From: Fibrobacteria bacterium
GTDB lineage: Bacteria > Fibrobacterota > Fibrobacteria > UBA11236 > JADFYW01
NCBI GenBank assembly: GCA_015232855.1
Contig: JADFYW010000018.1
Coordinates: 1-49,305, forward strand
DNA length: 49,305 bases
Reading direction: 5' to 3'
How positions within the stretch are numbered: the stretch's first letter is position 1; the number at the start of each line of letters is the position of its first letter. The translations under genes and the position numbers were made by a program. Shown here one piece after another: positions 1 through 8,170 of the stretch. Below the pieces are notes generated by a model. That model saw nothing but the letters and a program-made list of their open reading frames with translations, had not been told where the DNA came from and did no database searches.

Positions 1-276
1 TCTTCTATTTTTTGAAGTAGTAATTTTAACTGCTATTTTCTTGATTCCGGACAAGCCGGAATGACTGGATTTTGGCAATTTTTTTCCTGTTCATCCTTAA
101 GTTGATGCGTATGGGAGCGCGAAGCCTGCCCTAGGGGTACAAGCCGGAATGACTTTGTTTTAGTTTTTTGTTCTTTGCAATACTCTTAACTTAATAACAG
201 TGAGTAAACCATAAATTACGCGAAGCGCATTATTTAACTGACAACTGATTACTCGTAACTGATAACTTTTTTTAGG
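1..276. other. Intergenic region with dispersed repeats
   Basis: No convincing reading frame was seen here. It holds one full copy (43-68) and one half copy (139-153) of a palindromic repeat that recurs elsewhere in the window. The rest is AT-rich. Confidence 0.6.
43..68. repeat. Dispersed palindromic repeat, copy 1
   Basis: The core ATTCCGGACAAGCCGGAAT is a 7-bp inverted repeat (ATTCCGG / CCGGAAT) around a 5-base centre. It is followed by GACTGG, as in the copy at 46750-46775. Related copies lie at 139-153 (half), 10449-10471, 10497-10519 and 46658-46678 (diverged). All are intergenic. Function is unknown; it resembles REP-type elements. Confidence 0.75.
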
Positions 277-534
277 TCAGCGCAATCTCTTGCACTTTAA
301 AAATGCATTAAAAGCTTCTCTGGTTTTAAAGGTATTTAAATGCATGTCTCCGATTTTAATCCTGACTATTTTATTTTCACCAATTGCCTCTAAGGCCAAA
401 TCAATTACCTTGTTGATCTCTTCTTCGCTATAACAATTTATGTCAAAGCGTTCTGCATTTATTTCGTAATACAATTGCCGCTCCTTGATCCCACTTACCT
501 TATAAGAATGATAAGTTTTTGCAAAAAAGTCCAC
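277..534 (-). CDS. Small protein of unknown function (85 aa)
   Basis: The family is not recognised. The product is soluble and charged, with no signal peptide or membrane segment. Its composition looks protein-like, with an acidic helix-like middle (SEEEINKVIDLALEAIGENK) and a basic C-terminus (CKRLR). The only available start is GTG at 534, directly preceded by an in-frame TAA, and no Shine-Dalgarno sequence is visible. It may therefore be a leftover of a longer gene. It lies downstream of the terminator that ends the 742-1437 gene, so it would need its own promoter. Confidence 0.4.
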   Translation of the reverse strand: MDFFAKTYHSYKVSGIKERQLYYEINAERFDINCYSEEEINKVIDLALEAIGENKIVRIKIGDMHLNTFKTREAFNAFLKCKRLR

Positions 535-581
535 TTATATTTATTCTGAAATAAAAAAAGTCTGGAATTACATACTCATTC

Positions 582-614
582 AAAAAGAAAACAGCTCCCC
601 TGATAGAGGAGCTG
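582..614 (-). terminator. Rho-independent terminator of the 742-1437 gene
   Basis: Read on the minus strand, CAGCTCC and GGAGCTG form a 7-bp stem around a short loop, followed directly by TTTTCTTTTT. It sits about 130 bases downstream of the stop at 742. Confidence 0.8.
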
Positions 615-741
615 AAAACAAGGGAGGAACTAATTAAATCCCTTTTTATAATACTTTACATTAAATGCTCCATTTGAGCAAACAACTTATTTTTAGCCAA
701 AAACCCTATTTGCCAAACCCGCTTATCTCAAATAACTAAAA

Positions 742-1437
742 TTAACACTCCAGTTTTGCGACTCGGTCCACACCATAGTAGACGGGTTGTCCAAAAGGCT
801 GTTGACGCATTCCGGGAGCAAAAGCCTCAATAGCTTTTTTTACTGAGTCCCCTGCCTCTTCACTCAGTCGCCCCTTTTTGAGATGCAGAATAAATTGCAA
901 TTTCAATTTTTCAAGCATTTCAGAAAAGCTGTTCAACGTTTCTTCAGGTGAATTATTATACGCTGCTGCGAGATTGTTATCCTGCTTTGCCCCCTCAAGT
1001 AAAGTGAATTTAACCCGGAAGGCAAAAAAAGTCTTTTTAAAATCCGGACTATCATTTAAAACCGACTCGGCCCGGCCTTTTAGAGGATGATGACCATGTA
1101 TTTTTACTTTTTGGACAGCACCACTCTCTGTATTATTACAGATAGCAAGATTACCATTTACGATCTGCGACAGACCATTTGATACAAATTCAAGTACCGC
1201 CTTAATTTCTTCCCGCAATTGTGCTATATCTGAAGCGAGCTGATCAAGAGCTCCCGTCTTTTGCCCTGCACACATACCCTGACAACCTCCACTCATTGCC
1301 CCGGCCAGCTTTTCGGAAAAACCAGACACCTTCACCGGCGCTCCCCCCCCTTTTAAATTCATTTCCATATATTGATAATTCACGGTGATATGTTGTTGAT
1401 TCGTTTGAGTATTTGTTCCTGACAGGGATGTATACAT
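742..1437 (-). CDS. Unrecognised Cys-containing protein with coiled-coil-like helix (231 aa)
   Basis: The start at 1437 is set by a strong ribosome site, AAAGGAGGATAGTA, just before ATG. A longer frame reaching 1647 would run back through the leader hairpin and is unlikely to be translated. The N-terminal 40 residues are Asn/Thr/Gln-rich. A GGCQGMC motif lies near residues 51-57, followed by a helix with a heptad-like pattern (about 65-95) and a second amphipathic helical region in the C-terminal third. The last residue is Cys. There is no signal peptide or membrane span, so the protein is probably cytoplasmic. I do not recognise the family and assign no function. It has its own terminator (582-614) and appears monocistronic. 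Confidence 0.7.
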   Translation of the reverse strand: MYTSLSGTNTQTNQQHITVNYQYMEMNLKGGGAPVKVSGFSEKLAGAMSGGCQGMCAGQKTGALDQLASDIAQLREEIKAVLEFVSNGLSQIVNGNLAICNNTESGAVQKVKIHGHHPLKGRAESVLNDSPDFKKTFFAFRVKFTLLEGAKQDNNLAAAYNNSPEETLNSFSEMLEKLKLQFILHLKKGRLSEEAGDSVKKAIEAFAPGMRQQPFGQPVYYGVDRVAKLEC

Positions 1438-1467
1438 TACTATCCTCCTTTCATATGGGATAAAATA

Positions 1468-1509
1468 CCCGGCCAGAAAGCATGTAGAACATACACACTT
1501 CCAGCCGGG
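1468..1509 (-). promoter_or_regulatory. Strong leader hairpin upstream of the 742-1437 gene
   Basis: On the minus strand, CCCGGCTGGAAG pairs over 12 positions (with G-U wobbles) with TTTCTGGCCGGG. A further 5-bp stem (GTATG/CATGC) sits inside a small bulge. A U-rich stretch (TATTTTAT) follows, then the ribosome site of the gene 742-1437. The form fits an attenuator or protein-binding leader. It does not match the c-di-GMP-I consensus or any riboswitch I know. Confidence 0.5.
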
Positions 1510-1936
1510 GTACAGGAAGCTCCGCCCATCCTGCACAGCACAGCCGTTACTATGTGTGCATGAGGGCAGATGAGCCGCAGAGAACGGCCCCGGAACAGGG
1601 TTTTGCAAGTCCTTCCTCATGAGGGACTCTGGAATATTACATAGCAAGACCCGTGCCGTTACAACACTGATAAATCAGCTTAAATATTCTGTTAAACGTC
1701 CCTTTAACTTCAGTGAATATTTCCCTCAAAGATAAAGTTAAATTTTACAGAATTTTTGGAATTATTATGAAGTTTCAGACAGGGGCCCACAAGGCGATGC
1801 GCAAATATTTCCCAAAGAGGAAAATACATCCTCAGTTTTAAATTCCCTTCCTATATCATCGGATATTTGATTAATAAGCTGTAAGGAATAAAGGTATACC
1901 AGATAAGGGGAATCTTTATAGGCATTAAACGCCCTG

Positions 1937-3529
1937 TTAATTCCAGTTCCAGATAAATTCCAACCCGTAATAGCTGTTGGTATAAGAGCCATCCAGAATA
2001 TCAGCAGTTCCCAGGTTTGACACATTATCCCGCCAGACATAGTTAAGCCCTAAAGAATAGTTTTTAACAAATTCCCAGTGAAACTGACAAAGAAAGGACC
2101 AGTATACATCTTCTCTTCTTTTTTGTTTTAGGGGTAAATCCTGGTAGGGTTCAAATCCATTGTTTGAATAGGTATATAAACTATCGTTTTTTGTTTCAAA
2201 TAAATAAACCTGGTTATACCATTGATGTGATTTTGCATAAAGCCTTTTTTTAACACTGCCACTGACATACAGTTTTAAATTCCAGGGAAGTTTACTACTA
2301 AAAGTTATATCAATCTGATCCTGTACATAAGCATAGGCATAATAAAAATATTTATTGACTGGTGTAGAAAAAGCAAGTTCTGAATCATCCACTGATGTCT
2401 CGGCAATCGTTGCAAATGTTGAATCGGTATAGTACTGTGCCGAAGTATCAGAAATCAGGCCCACGTAATAGCTATTACAATTAAGTGTAACTTCGGTATT
2501 GAGATCTTGCGCAGCATAAAGTGTCCTTGAGTAGTGTAACGACAAATAACTTTTATAATTAAAGAAATAAATTCTTGTTCCCAATTTCCCCGAATACATT
2601 TGTCCGTCAAGATAGCTGTAACTTTCAGGATGGGAGAGTTGATGAAAGCCTAATTGACCTTCAAGAGCAATATAATTAACCGGGTAATACATGAGCTTTA
2701 GTGTATTACTTATGCTGTTTTCAAAACGCTCCCCTCCATATCTCATATAATTTAATCCGATTAGGTTACTTACACGAAGATTTCTTAGTAACAGGTAATC
2801 ATAATTAAAAAAGCCATTAATGAAGTTCCAACTATACTCCGAATTAGCTTTATACTCGTTACCCGCTAAATAAAGCCCTGGAGAAAATCGGTGTTTATTA
2901 TGTTTTTTATTCCAGGTAAGATACGCACTCCCGTCACCCCGCCAGTCATCAGGGGACGGTCCTGATGGATTATATTCACTGGATATGTTTTGTTCATTCA
3001 GGGACTGCATCGTCACATTTTCTTCATATTTACCAGACAGACGAAGAGTAACATGGGGAAGCCATTGTTTGAGGTTATATCGTTCTTTCTTTTTAATTTC
3101 TTCCAGGTATTGTTCCATACTTTTTTCATATACACTTCCCGGATAGCGTTTTAAAATAGCCTTAAAAATCTTTTTTGCTTTTTTGTGATTTTTCATTTTA
3201 TAATACACTCTGCCTTTTACGTACGTACTAACAAAATACATCGTGGAATCAACCGTAATTGAGCTATCCAGGTATACAAGCGCTTGTGAATACCCCCCGC
3301 CCTTTTCTTCGGTTAATCCCAGGTAGTAATAACTTTGTTGTATTTTTTGACAGTTGGTAATGGAAGACTTGAGAAACACTTTAGCTACTGCCAAATCGTT
3401 TTGTTTGTATGCGATTTTACCCTGTTCAAATCGGGATAAGGAATCACTTTCCTGACAAAAAAGAGAGGACGTGGAAGTTATTAAAGCAAAAATAAACAAA
3501 AAACCAAACGGTTTTAAAAGACCAGACAT
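1937..3529 (-). CDS. TPR protein with C-terminal outer-membrane beta-barrel-like region
   Basis: A signal peptide (hydrophobic LLKPFGFLFIFALITS, cleavage likely before QESD) is followed by about 130 residues of TPR-like helical repeats (FEQGKIAYKQNDLAVAKVFL; YVKGRVYYKMKNHKKAKKIF). The remaining 370 residues are rich in alternating aromatic and polar residues and end in EFIWNWN, as expected of an outer-membrane barrel with a terminal aromatic strand. A TPR plus barrel layout suggests an outer-membrane assembly or export component; this is inference. The start could be ATG at 3535 or 3529. The latter is better spaced from GAAAGG, and a TTG at 3556 is less likely. It follows the Pro-rich gene on the same strand but is separated from it by a terminator. 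Confidence 0.75.
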   Translation of the reverse strand: MSGLLKPFGFLFIFALITSTSSLFCQESDSLSRFEQGKIAYKQNDLAVAKVFLKSSITNCQKIQQSYYYLGLTEEKGGGYSQALVYLDSSITVDSTMYFVSTYVKGRVYYKMKNHKKAKKIFKAILKRYPGSVYEKSMEQYLEEIKKKERYNLKQWLPHVTLRLSGKYEENVTMQSLNEQNISSEYNPSGPSPDDWRGDGSAYLTWNKKHNKHRFSPGLYLAGNEYKANSEYSWNFINGFFNYDYLLLRNLRVSNLIGLNYMRYGGERFENSISNTLKLMYYPVNYIALEGQLGFHQLSHPESYSYLDGQMYSGKLGTRIYFFNYKSYLSLHYSRTLYAAQDLNTEVTLNCNSYYVGLISDTSAQYYTDSTFATIAETSVDDSELAFSTPVNKYFYYAYAYVQDQIDITFSSKLPWNLKLYVSGSVKKRLYAKSHQWYNQVYLFETKNDSLYTYSNNGFEPYQDLPLKQKRREDVYWSFLCQFHWEFVKNYSLGLNYVWRDNVSNLGTADILDGSYTNSYYGLEFIWNWN

Positions 3530-3620
3530 TTTCATTTTCCTTTCACTTAATTTCAAAAAGAAAGCTTTTGAAATTAAATGTTATCAATAATATAGCGCGA
3601 AACTACACGTATTAAAAGCA

Positions 3621-3652
3621 GAAAAGAACACGCTTAGTATTTAAGCGTGTTC
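3621..3652 (-). terminator. Terminator of the Pro-rich protein gene
   Basis: A perfect 11-bp stem (GAACACGCTTA / TAAGCGTGTTC) with a 5-base loop is followed on the minus strand by TTTTC. It lies 49 bases past the stop at 3701 and separates this gene from the barrel gene. Confidence 0.75.
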
Positions 3653-3700
3653 CTCTCGTCAAACCCTTTTCAGGGTATTTTATTTCACTTCATCTTCATC

Positions 3701-4774
3701 CTAGGGAGCTTCTACACCTTCAGGAAGAGGAGGTAATCCGCTACCATCTCCTGGAGGAGGAGGTGGAGGAAGTTTTTCGCCATCTTCAGGAAGAGGGGGT
3801 GGAGGAAGTTTTCCACCATCTTCAGGATGAGGAGGTGGGGGAAGTTTTTCACCATCTTCAAGTAATGGACGCGGAGGAAGTTCTGCACCATCCTCAGGAA
3901 GAGGAGGTAATTGTTTTCCTTCTGCACCATCTATAACATCCGGAGGAAGCATAGGTTCTGGCGGAGGTTGCATATTTCCATCATCACCATTCGGAGGAGG
4001 AGGAAGTCTGTCCGGATGGTCTTCAGGTGGAGGTGGAGGAGGAAGTTCTGAACCATCGGCACCAGGTAAGATATTCATATCGGGCCGGTCTTCAGGTGGA
4101 GGTGGAAGCTCTGATCCATCTCTTGGGGGAAGAGGAGGAAGAGGAGGAGGCTTAATTGCATCTTCCGGAGGAAGCATATGTGGTTCTCTAGGTGCGATTG
4201 GATTTTCACCCATAGCTTCTGGAGGAAGAGGTGGAGGTTTTAAACCTTCTCTATCGCCTTCAGGAAGGAAATCAGGTCTTTCGCCATCAACGCCTTCAGG
4301 AAGTTCTGGCATTTCACCATTTTCAGGTTTGGGCGGAAGCTTGGGATGATGAAGTTGACCTTCAGGTGCATCTCCACCTTCAATGCCGTTTTCATCAGCT
4401 TCAGGCAAAGGAGGAAGTTTCTCTCCGTCCACACCTTCAGGAAGTTCTGGTCTTTCACCTTTTTCAATTCCGTCGGGACGTACGGGAAGCCTTTTGTCAT
4501 GACGCTTATGGCCTCTTTTGCCTTTACGCATTTTCTTTTCAACATCAGGCTTAATGATTTCATCATTAATAATAGGTTCCGGAAGCTCAATATCCGGTAA
4601 TTCAACACCTTCGGGAAGCACCATTTCAGGTCTGGGTAAATCCTGAAGATCTGGACGTTCGGGTTTTTCAGGTCTACCTTCAATACCTTCTGCATTCACG
4701 CCAATAACGAGCGTTGCAACAAGGACCGGGAGGCTTTGCCGAAATATTGCCCTTATTTCTGGGAATAATTTCAT
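3701..4774 (-). CDS. Secreted Pro/Glu/Gly-rich repeat protein (357 aa)
   Basis: The start is supported by AAGGAG 9 bases before ATG. An N-terminal signal peptide (about residues 1-28, ending VIGVNA) precedes a mature protein made almost entirely of Pro-rich repeats. These are PELPEGVDGE-type units in the first half and units of about 14 residues, such as LPEDGEKLPPPP, in the second half. A strongly basic patch (KKMRKGKRGHKRHDKR, around residue 80-96) interrupts the acidic repeats. No folded domain is visible and there are no Cys residues. It could be an extended periplasmic or surface spacer. Runs of consecutive prolines would be expected to need elongation factor P. The gene is the first of a leftward series and has its own terminator. 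Confidence 0.75.
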   Translation of the reverse strand: MKLFPEIRAIFRQSLPVLVATLVIGVNAEGIEGRPEKPERPDLQDLPRPEMVLPEGVELPDIELPEPIINDEIIKPDVEKKMRKGKRGHKRHDKRLPVRPDGIEKGERPELPEGVDGEKLPPLPEADENGIEGGDAPEGQLHHPKLPPKPENGEMPELPEGVDGERPDFLPEGDREGLKPPPLPPEAMGENPIAPREPHMLPPEDAIKPPPLPPLPPRDGSELPPPPEDRPDMNILPGADGSELPPPPPPEDHPDRLPPPPNGDDGNMQPPPEPMLPPDVIDGAEGKQLPPLPEDGAELPPRPLLEDGEKLPPPPHPEDGGKLPPPPLPEDGEKLPPPPPPGDGSGLPPLPEGVEAP

Positions 4775-5362
4775 TTTTCTGGCTCCTTTTTAGATTTGTT
4801 TATGTTAAAAATTATCTGCATGCAATTCCTGCTTTGTGTTATCGCAAATGCCATGCCACAATCCAAACTTCGGTCAGATTCTCTCCGAAAATTTACGGCC
4901 GATACGGATGAAACTCACTTTTTTGTTCTTTTTAGATATAAATCAACGATTATCAGGTTCCATGAAAAGCATGGAATTCAAAACGAGTCATTTAGAATAG
5001 CCATATTTTTTAACACAAAATTGAAGAAAATCGGGAACATCTTCCCGTTCAATGATGAGTATTTGGCTCTAATTTTTATAAAGTCATACAAAACAATGCG
5101 TTATAACCATTAATCCAGATCGGGAAGACTGCCCCGGAATCATTTCACATTTATGAAAGCTCTTAATAGCACTACTCATTGAAAATATTACCCGAAGTAT
5201 TATGCAAACAGTCAACAAAATGAACCCACATGATTCTCTCTTAAATTCTTCTGGTTAGACAATGTCTTTTTCAAAAAATGTAGCTTTTTGATTTAGTCAT
5301 TTCCTTGCCATCCAGTAAACACCTAAAATGACGATTTGGAAATATAATCTTTAATAAGAGAC
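4775..5362. other. Intergenic region, no supported gene
   Basis: An open frame of about 105 codons exists on the plus strand (4796-5113). It has no ribosome site and no recognisable domain, so it is not called. No strong terminator or repeat was seen. Confidence 0.5.
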
Positions 5363-6796
5363 TCAATTACCAGTTGTTTGGATTAAAGTCTCAGCCTGAA
5401 TAATACGAAAAAAATAACCTGAGTTTTCTAAATCACTCGTAGGCTTGCTCAAAGTGAGTAGTACGGGTTGAATTGTTTTTGCAGGATATTTACGACGGAG
5501 TATCTCCGATTTTCTTTCAACTTCTTCAATTACATCCATACCTACAGATGTCATTGTATATTTCATTTCACATAAAGTGATAACCTTATCTGCACGATCA
5601 AAAGCCAAATCTATTTGACATCCCATTTCCTCTTTATCTGCTATTTTAAAATAGGGTCCACAGGCATATTCCACCCCGGCAAAACCTAATAACTCAGTAA
5701 TAAGATGAGCATGTTGTATACAAATATGCTCAAAAGATTTGCCCATCCAGGAACGAAAACGAGGGGATGACCAGATTTGCTCAATGTATTGTTTGTTAGT
5801 ATTTCTCTCAATATCACTCAGATTTGGTTTGATAAAGGAATAAAAAAATCTAAGGTAAGCATCATGCAGATAATATTTTTTTTGTTTTATAGAATGACGA
5901 GCAAAAAAAGGGGTCTTTGAAGAGATAAAGCCGGCAGAATCTAAATTATCTAGCATCGTCGTTAAGTTTCCACCATTCCTAATACCGGTAAATTCACAAA
6001 TCCGTGTTCTTGAGAGACCATAAGGATTCATAGCTAAAAAATGAATGATTTTTTCGTAATCAGGATTTTTCCCAAAATGACTGGTAAAGATTCTATCAAA
6101 CTCATCAACAAAATATCCGTTTTGGGACAGCGCTTCTTGCACAATCCCTAACCGAACAGATGGCTTTGCTTGAAGCATCTGTATATATTTAGGCACGCCT
6201 CCGGTTAAGAGCTGAATATCAAGTATTTCATGTAAGCCTTTTCCCGACATCATTTCACTTGTCTCTTTCAGCAACATGGCTTTCAAGTGAATTATTAAAT
6301 TCACTCTTCCATAAAGCGCTTGAGATTTAATAACCCGTTTGATCATAAACGAAGCAATAGAGCCACAAAGCACAAGTTTTATATTCCCACATTTTGAAAT
6401 ATATTGTTCCCATAACATTTTTAGTTGGACCACTAGGTCGGAACGGTAATTAGCCAGCCATTGAAATTCATCCAGTATTACTGGCCTTGGGTTATTTTTC
6501 AATTCTTCAAAAAGCACAAAAAGCGCTTCGGCCCAAGACTTGATTCCAAAAGGAATACTTAAATTTTGCGAGCATTGACGGGCTAATTGAAGGAGGAAAG
6601 ATTTTATTTGTTCGTTTTGTGGTTTATTTTCTAATCCCTCGATTGTAATTGGATTGTGATTGCGTAGACAATGAGCAACAAGAAAACTCTTACCTATCCT
6701 TCTTCGCCCATAAACCACGGAAATAGACGAATGTTCTTCCTTTAGAAAATCAGTAAATCTGTGTACTTCAGCTTTCCTGCCACTGAATTTTTCCAT
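5363..6796 (-). CDS. AAA-type ATPase with DUF234-like C-terminal region
   Basis: This matches the archaeal-type ATPase_2/DUF234 architecture. The Walker A motif GRRRIGKS is at residues 30-37 and the Walker B motif PVILDEFQW has its acidic pair at about 109-110. A winged-helix-like segment (SRTRICEFTGIRNGGNLTTM) sits in the middle. The C-terminal region contains QIDLAF followed by EMKYT, a PD-(D/E)XK-like pattern. The ATG at 6796 follows GGGGGA at suitable spacing; an upstream TTG at 6817 is less likely. Substrate and role are unknown for most members of this family. It is flanked by non-coding DNA on both sides and looks like an orphan single-gene unit, possibly acquired by transfer. Confidence 0.85.
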   Translation of the reverse strand: MEKFSGRKAEVHRFTDFLKEEHSSISVVYGRRRIGKSFLVAHCLRNHNPITIEGLENKPQNEQIKSFLLQLARQCSQNLSIPFGIKSWAEALFVLFEELKNNPRPVILDEFQWLANYRSDLVVQLKMLWEQYISKCGNIKLVLCGSIASFMIKRVIKSQALYGRVNLIIHLKAMLLKETSEMMSGKGLHEILDIQLLTGGVPKYIQMLQAKPSVRLGIVQEALSQNGYFVDEFDRIFTSHFGKNPDYEKIIHFLAMNPYGLSRTRICEFTGIRNGGNLTTMLDNLDSAGFISSKTPFFARHSIKQKKYYLHDAYLRFFYSFIKPNLSDIERNTNKQYIEQIWSSPRFRSWMGKSFEHICIQHAHLITELLGFAGVEYACGPYFKIADKEEMGCQIDLAFDRADKVITLCEMKYTMTSVGMDVIEEVERKSEILRRKYPAKTIQPVLLTLSKPTSDLENSGYFFRIIQAETLIQTTGN

Positions 6797-7403
6797 CTTT
6801 ATAATCCCCCAATCCAAAGCTTTACGTTAGTTTTTCTTAAAATTAACTTTTAATTTAGCTTGTAACGTAATAATAATCATGTTCAAGCTGAATATATATT
6901 TTAAATTCCGCTCGAAACAATATTTTCATACACTTCAAGCTACATAATTGGACGATTAGGCGTTAAATTATCGAAATTTCAAAGAAATTACTCTTGTCAT
7001 AGATCGTTTTAAATGATTCAAAAAAATATGGGGGGTTCTTGTTTTGAATCCCATTTTTTTAGTTTTTTTGATGCTTTAACTTTTAACACAGTATCATTGA
7101 TGCATGAACATACCTGCAGATTCTGCTTGGGTTACCTTCGCTTTATGGGGTGGGATCGGGGGTGTTAAAAATTGAAGAAAGGCTTGTTCTTGACAAGAAA
7201 GCAAACATTTTCCGACAAAAACAACATACAATCTTTTATAAGGAAGATTTATTCACCATTATCATCTAATACGCTATATAAACCAAATCAGGAACCACAC
7301 TAAAAACTCACCTATTATGACCAAAATATAGTGGCGTTCAGTATTCTATTGAGTAGTGGTTTTTTCTAGCTTATCAGTGAAAGTTATAACAGGTAAACCG
7401 ACA
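6797..7403. other. Intergenic region with an inverted repeat
   Basis: No gene is supported. A 9-bp perfect inverted repeat (GATTCAAAA 7015-7023 / TTTTGAATC 7042-7050) precedes a T-run. It could act as a plus-strand terminator, but no plus-strand gene lies upstream. Confidence 0.4.
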
Positions 7404-7950
7404 ATGCTTCATAAAATTCTATTAATCTTTGCTTTTATAGCACCCTTTCTGTATTCTCAAGAAACTCAAATTGTAGCCGTTATGGAGCTAAAAGGCACAG
7501 GTATTTATCAAACCGAAGTCACGGGTATTTCAAACCGGCTCAGGACAGAACTCCATAAAACAGAGAAGTTCCGGGTTATTGAACGCAGCGAAATGGATAA
7601 AATTATAGAGGAGCAAAAATTACAGCTCACTGGCATCACTTCTTGTAACACCAATGATTGCGCCATAGAAGTAGGACAACTCCTCGGGGCAAAATTCATC
7701 ATAATGGGTACGATTAATAAAGTAGGTAAGACCTAGTGGTTGGGATAACCAAGGAAATGGTCTCGATTCTGTGGGGTTTTGTGTCTACCCTGCAGGTGCA
7801 CGACGTTGGCCATCCATAAAATTTTCATCATTAGGAAATACAGCTTTTTTTTGGAGCACTACTGAGGATAATAGCGATTCACAATATGCTTGGCATAGAC
7901 TATTCATACATGATAACAATACCCCCCCGGTCAGGGCAGTTGCCGCTTGA
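7404..7950 (+). pseudogene. Broken gene: CsgG/LpoB-like N-terminus joined to a Fib_succ_major C-terminal remnant
   Basis: ATG at 7404 (AGGTAA upstream) opens a signal peptide ending FLYSQ. It is followed by a CsgG/LpoB-like domain with typical motifs (LRTELHKTEKFRVIERSEMD, DCAIEVGQLLGAKFIIMG). This frame stops at 7734-7736 after INKVGKT, where intact relatives continue. In the next frame, from about 7735 to the TGA at 7948-7950, the sequence reads SGWDNQGNGLDSVGF, then FFWSTTEDNSDSQYAW, then VRAVAA. That is the end of a Fib_succ_major (TIGR02145) domain. The middle of the original gene or genes is missing and the frame is shifted. The N-terminal 110 residues could still be made as a truncated secreted protein. 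Confidence 0.75.
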
Positions 7951-8170
7951 AAAATATAATTTATGAAATAAACCGGGAGGCGGGAAAGTGACCAAAGAAG
8001 CACGAGATAATTGATGAATATGATCCTTCGTATCAAAAGACATGCTATTACAGAACTTATAATATCTATTGATAAACTTCTAAGAAGGGATGTTATTGTT
8101 TTAAAACAAACCATAAGAAAGTAATTTCCAAATTACATATTCGTACGAACAGAACCATACATTAATAAAA

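Noticed and set aside
1468-1509. c-di-GMP riboswitch in the leader
   Set aside because: The conserved GEMM core sequences are absent; only a simple hairpin is supported.
1438-1647. N-terminal extension of the 742-1437 gene with several Cys codons
   Set aside because: The strong ribosome site before 1437 and the stable hairpin in this stretch indicate an untranslated leader.
1765-2040. Minus-strand frame overlapping the end of the TPR/barrel gene
   Set aside because: Half of it is a shifted-frame shadow of the barrel gene; it has no ribosome site and matches nothing.
3712-4695. Several long frames overlapping the Pro-rich gene on both strands
   Set aside because: They are shadows produced by the repetitive codons; only the 3701-4774 frame has a ribosome site and signal peptide.
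4796-5113. Plus-strand open frame of about 105 codons with a hydrophobic start
   Set aside because: No ribosome site, no domain, unusual composition and placement in the upstream region of a divergent gene.
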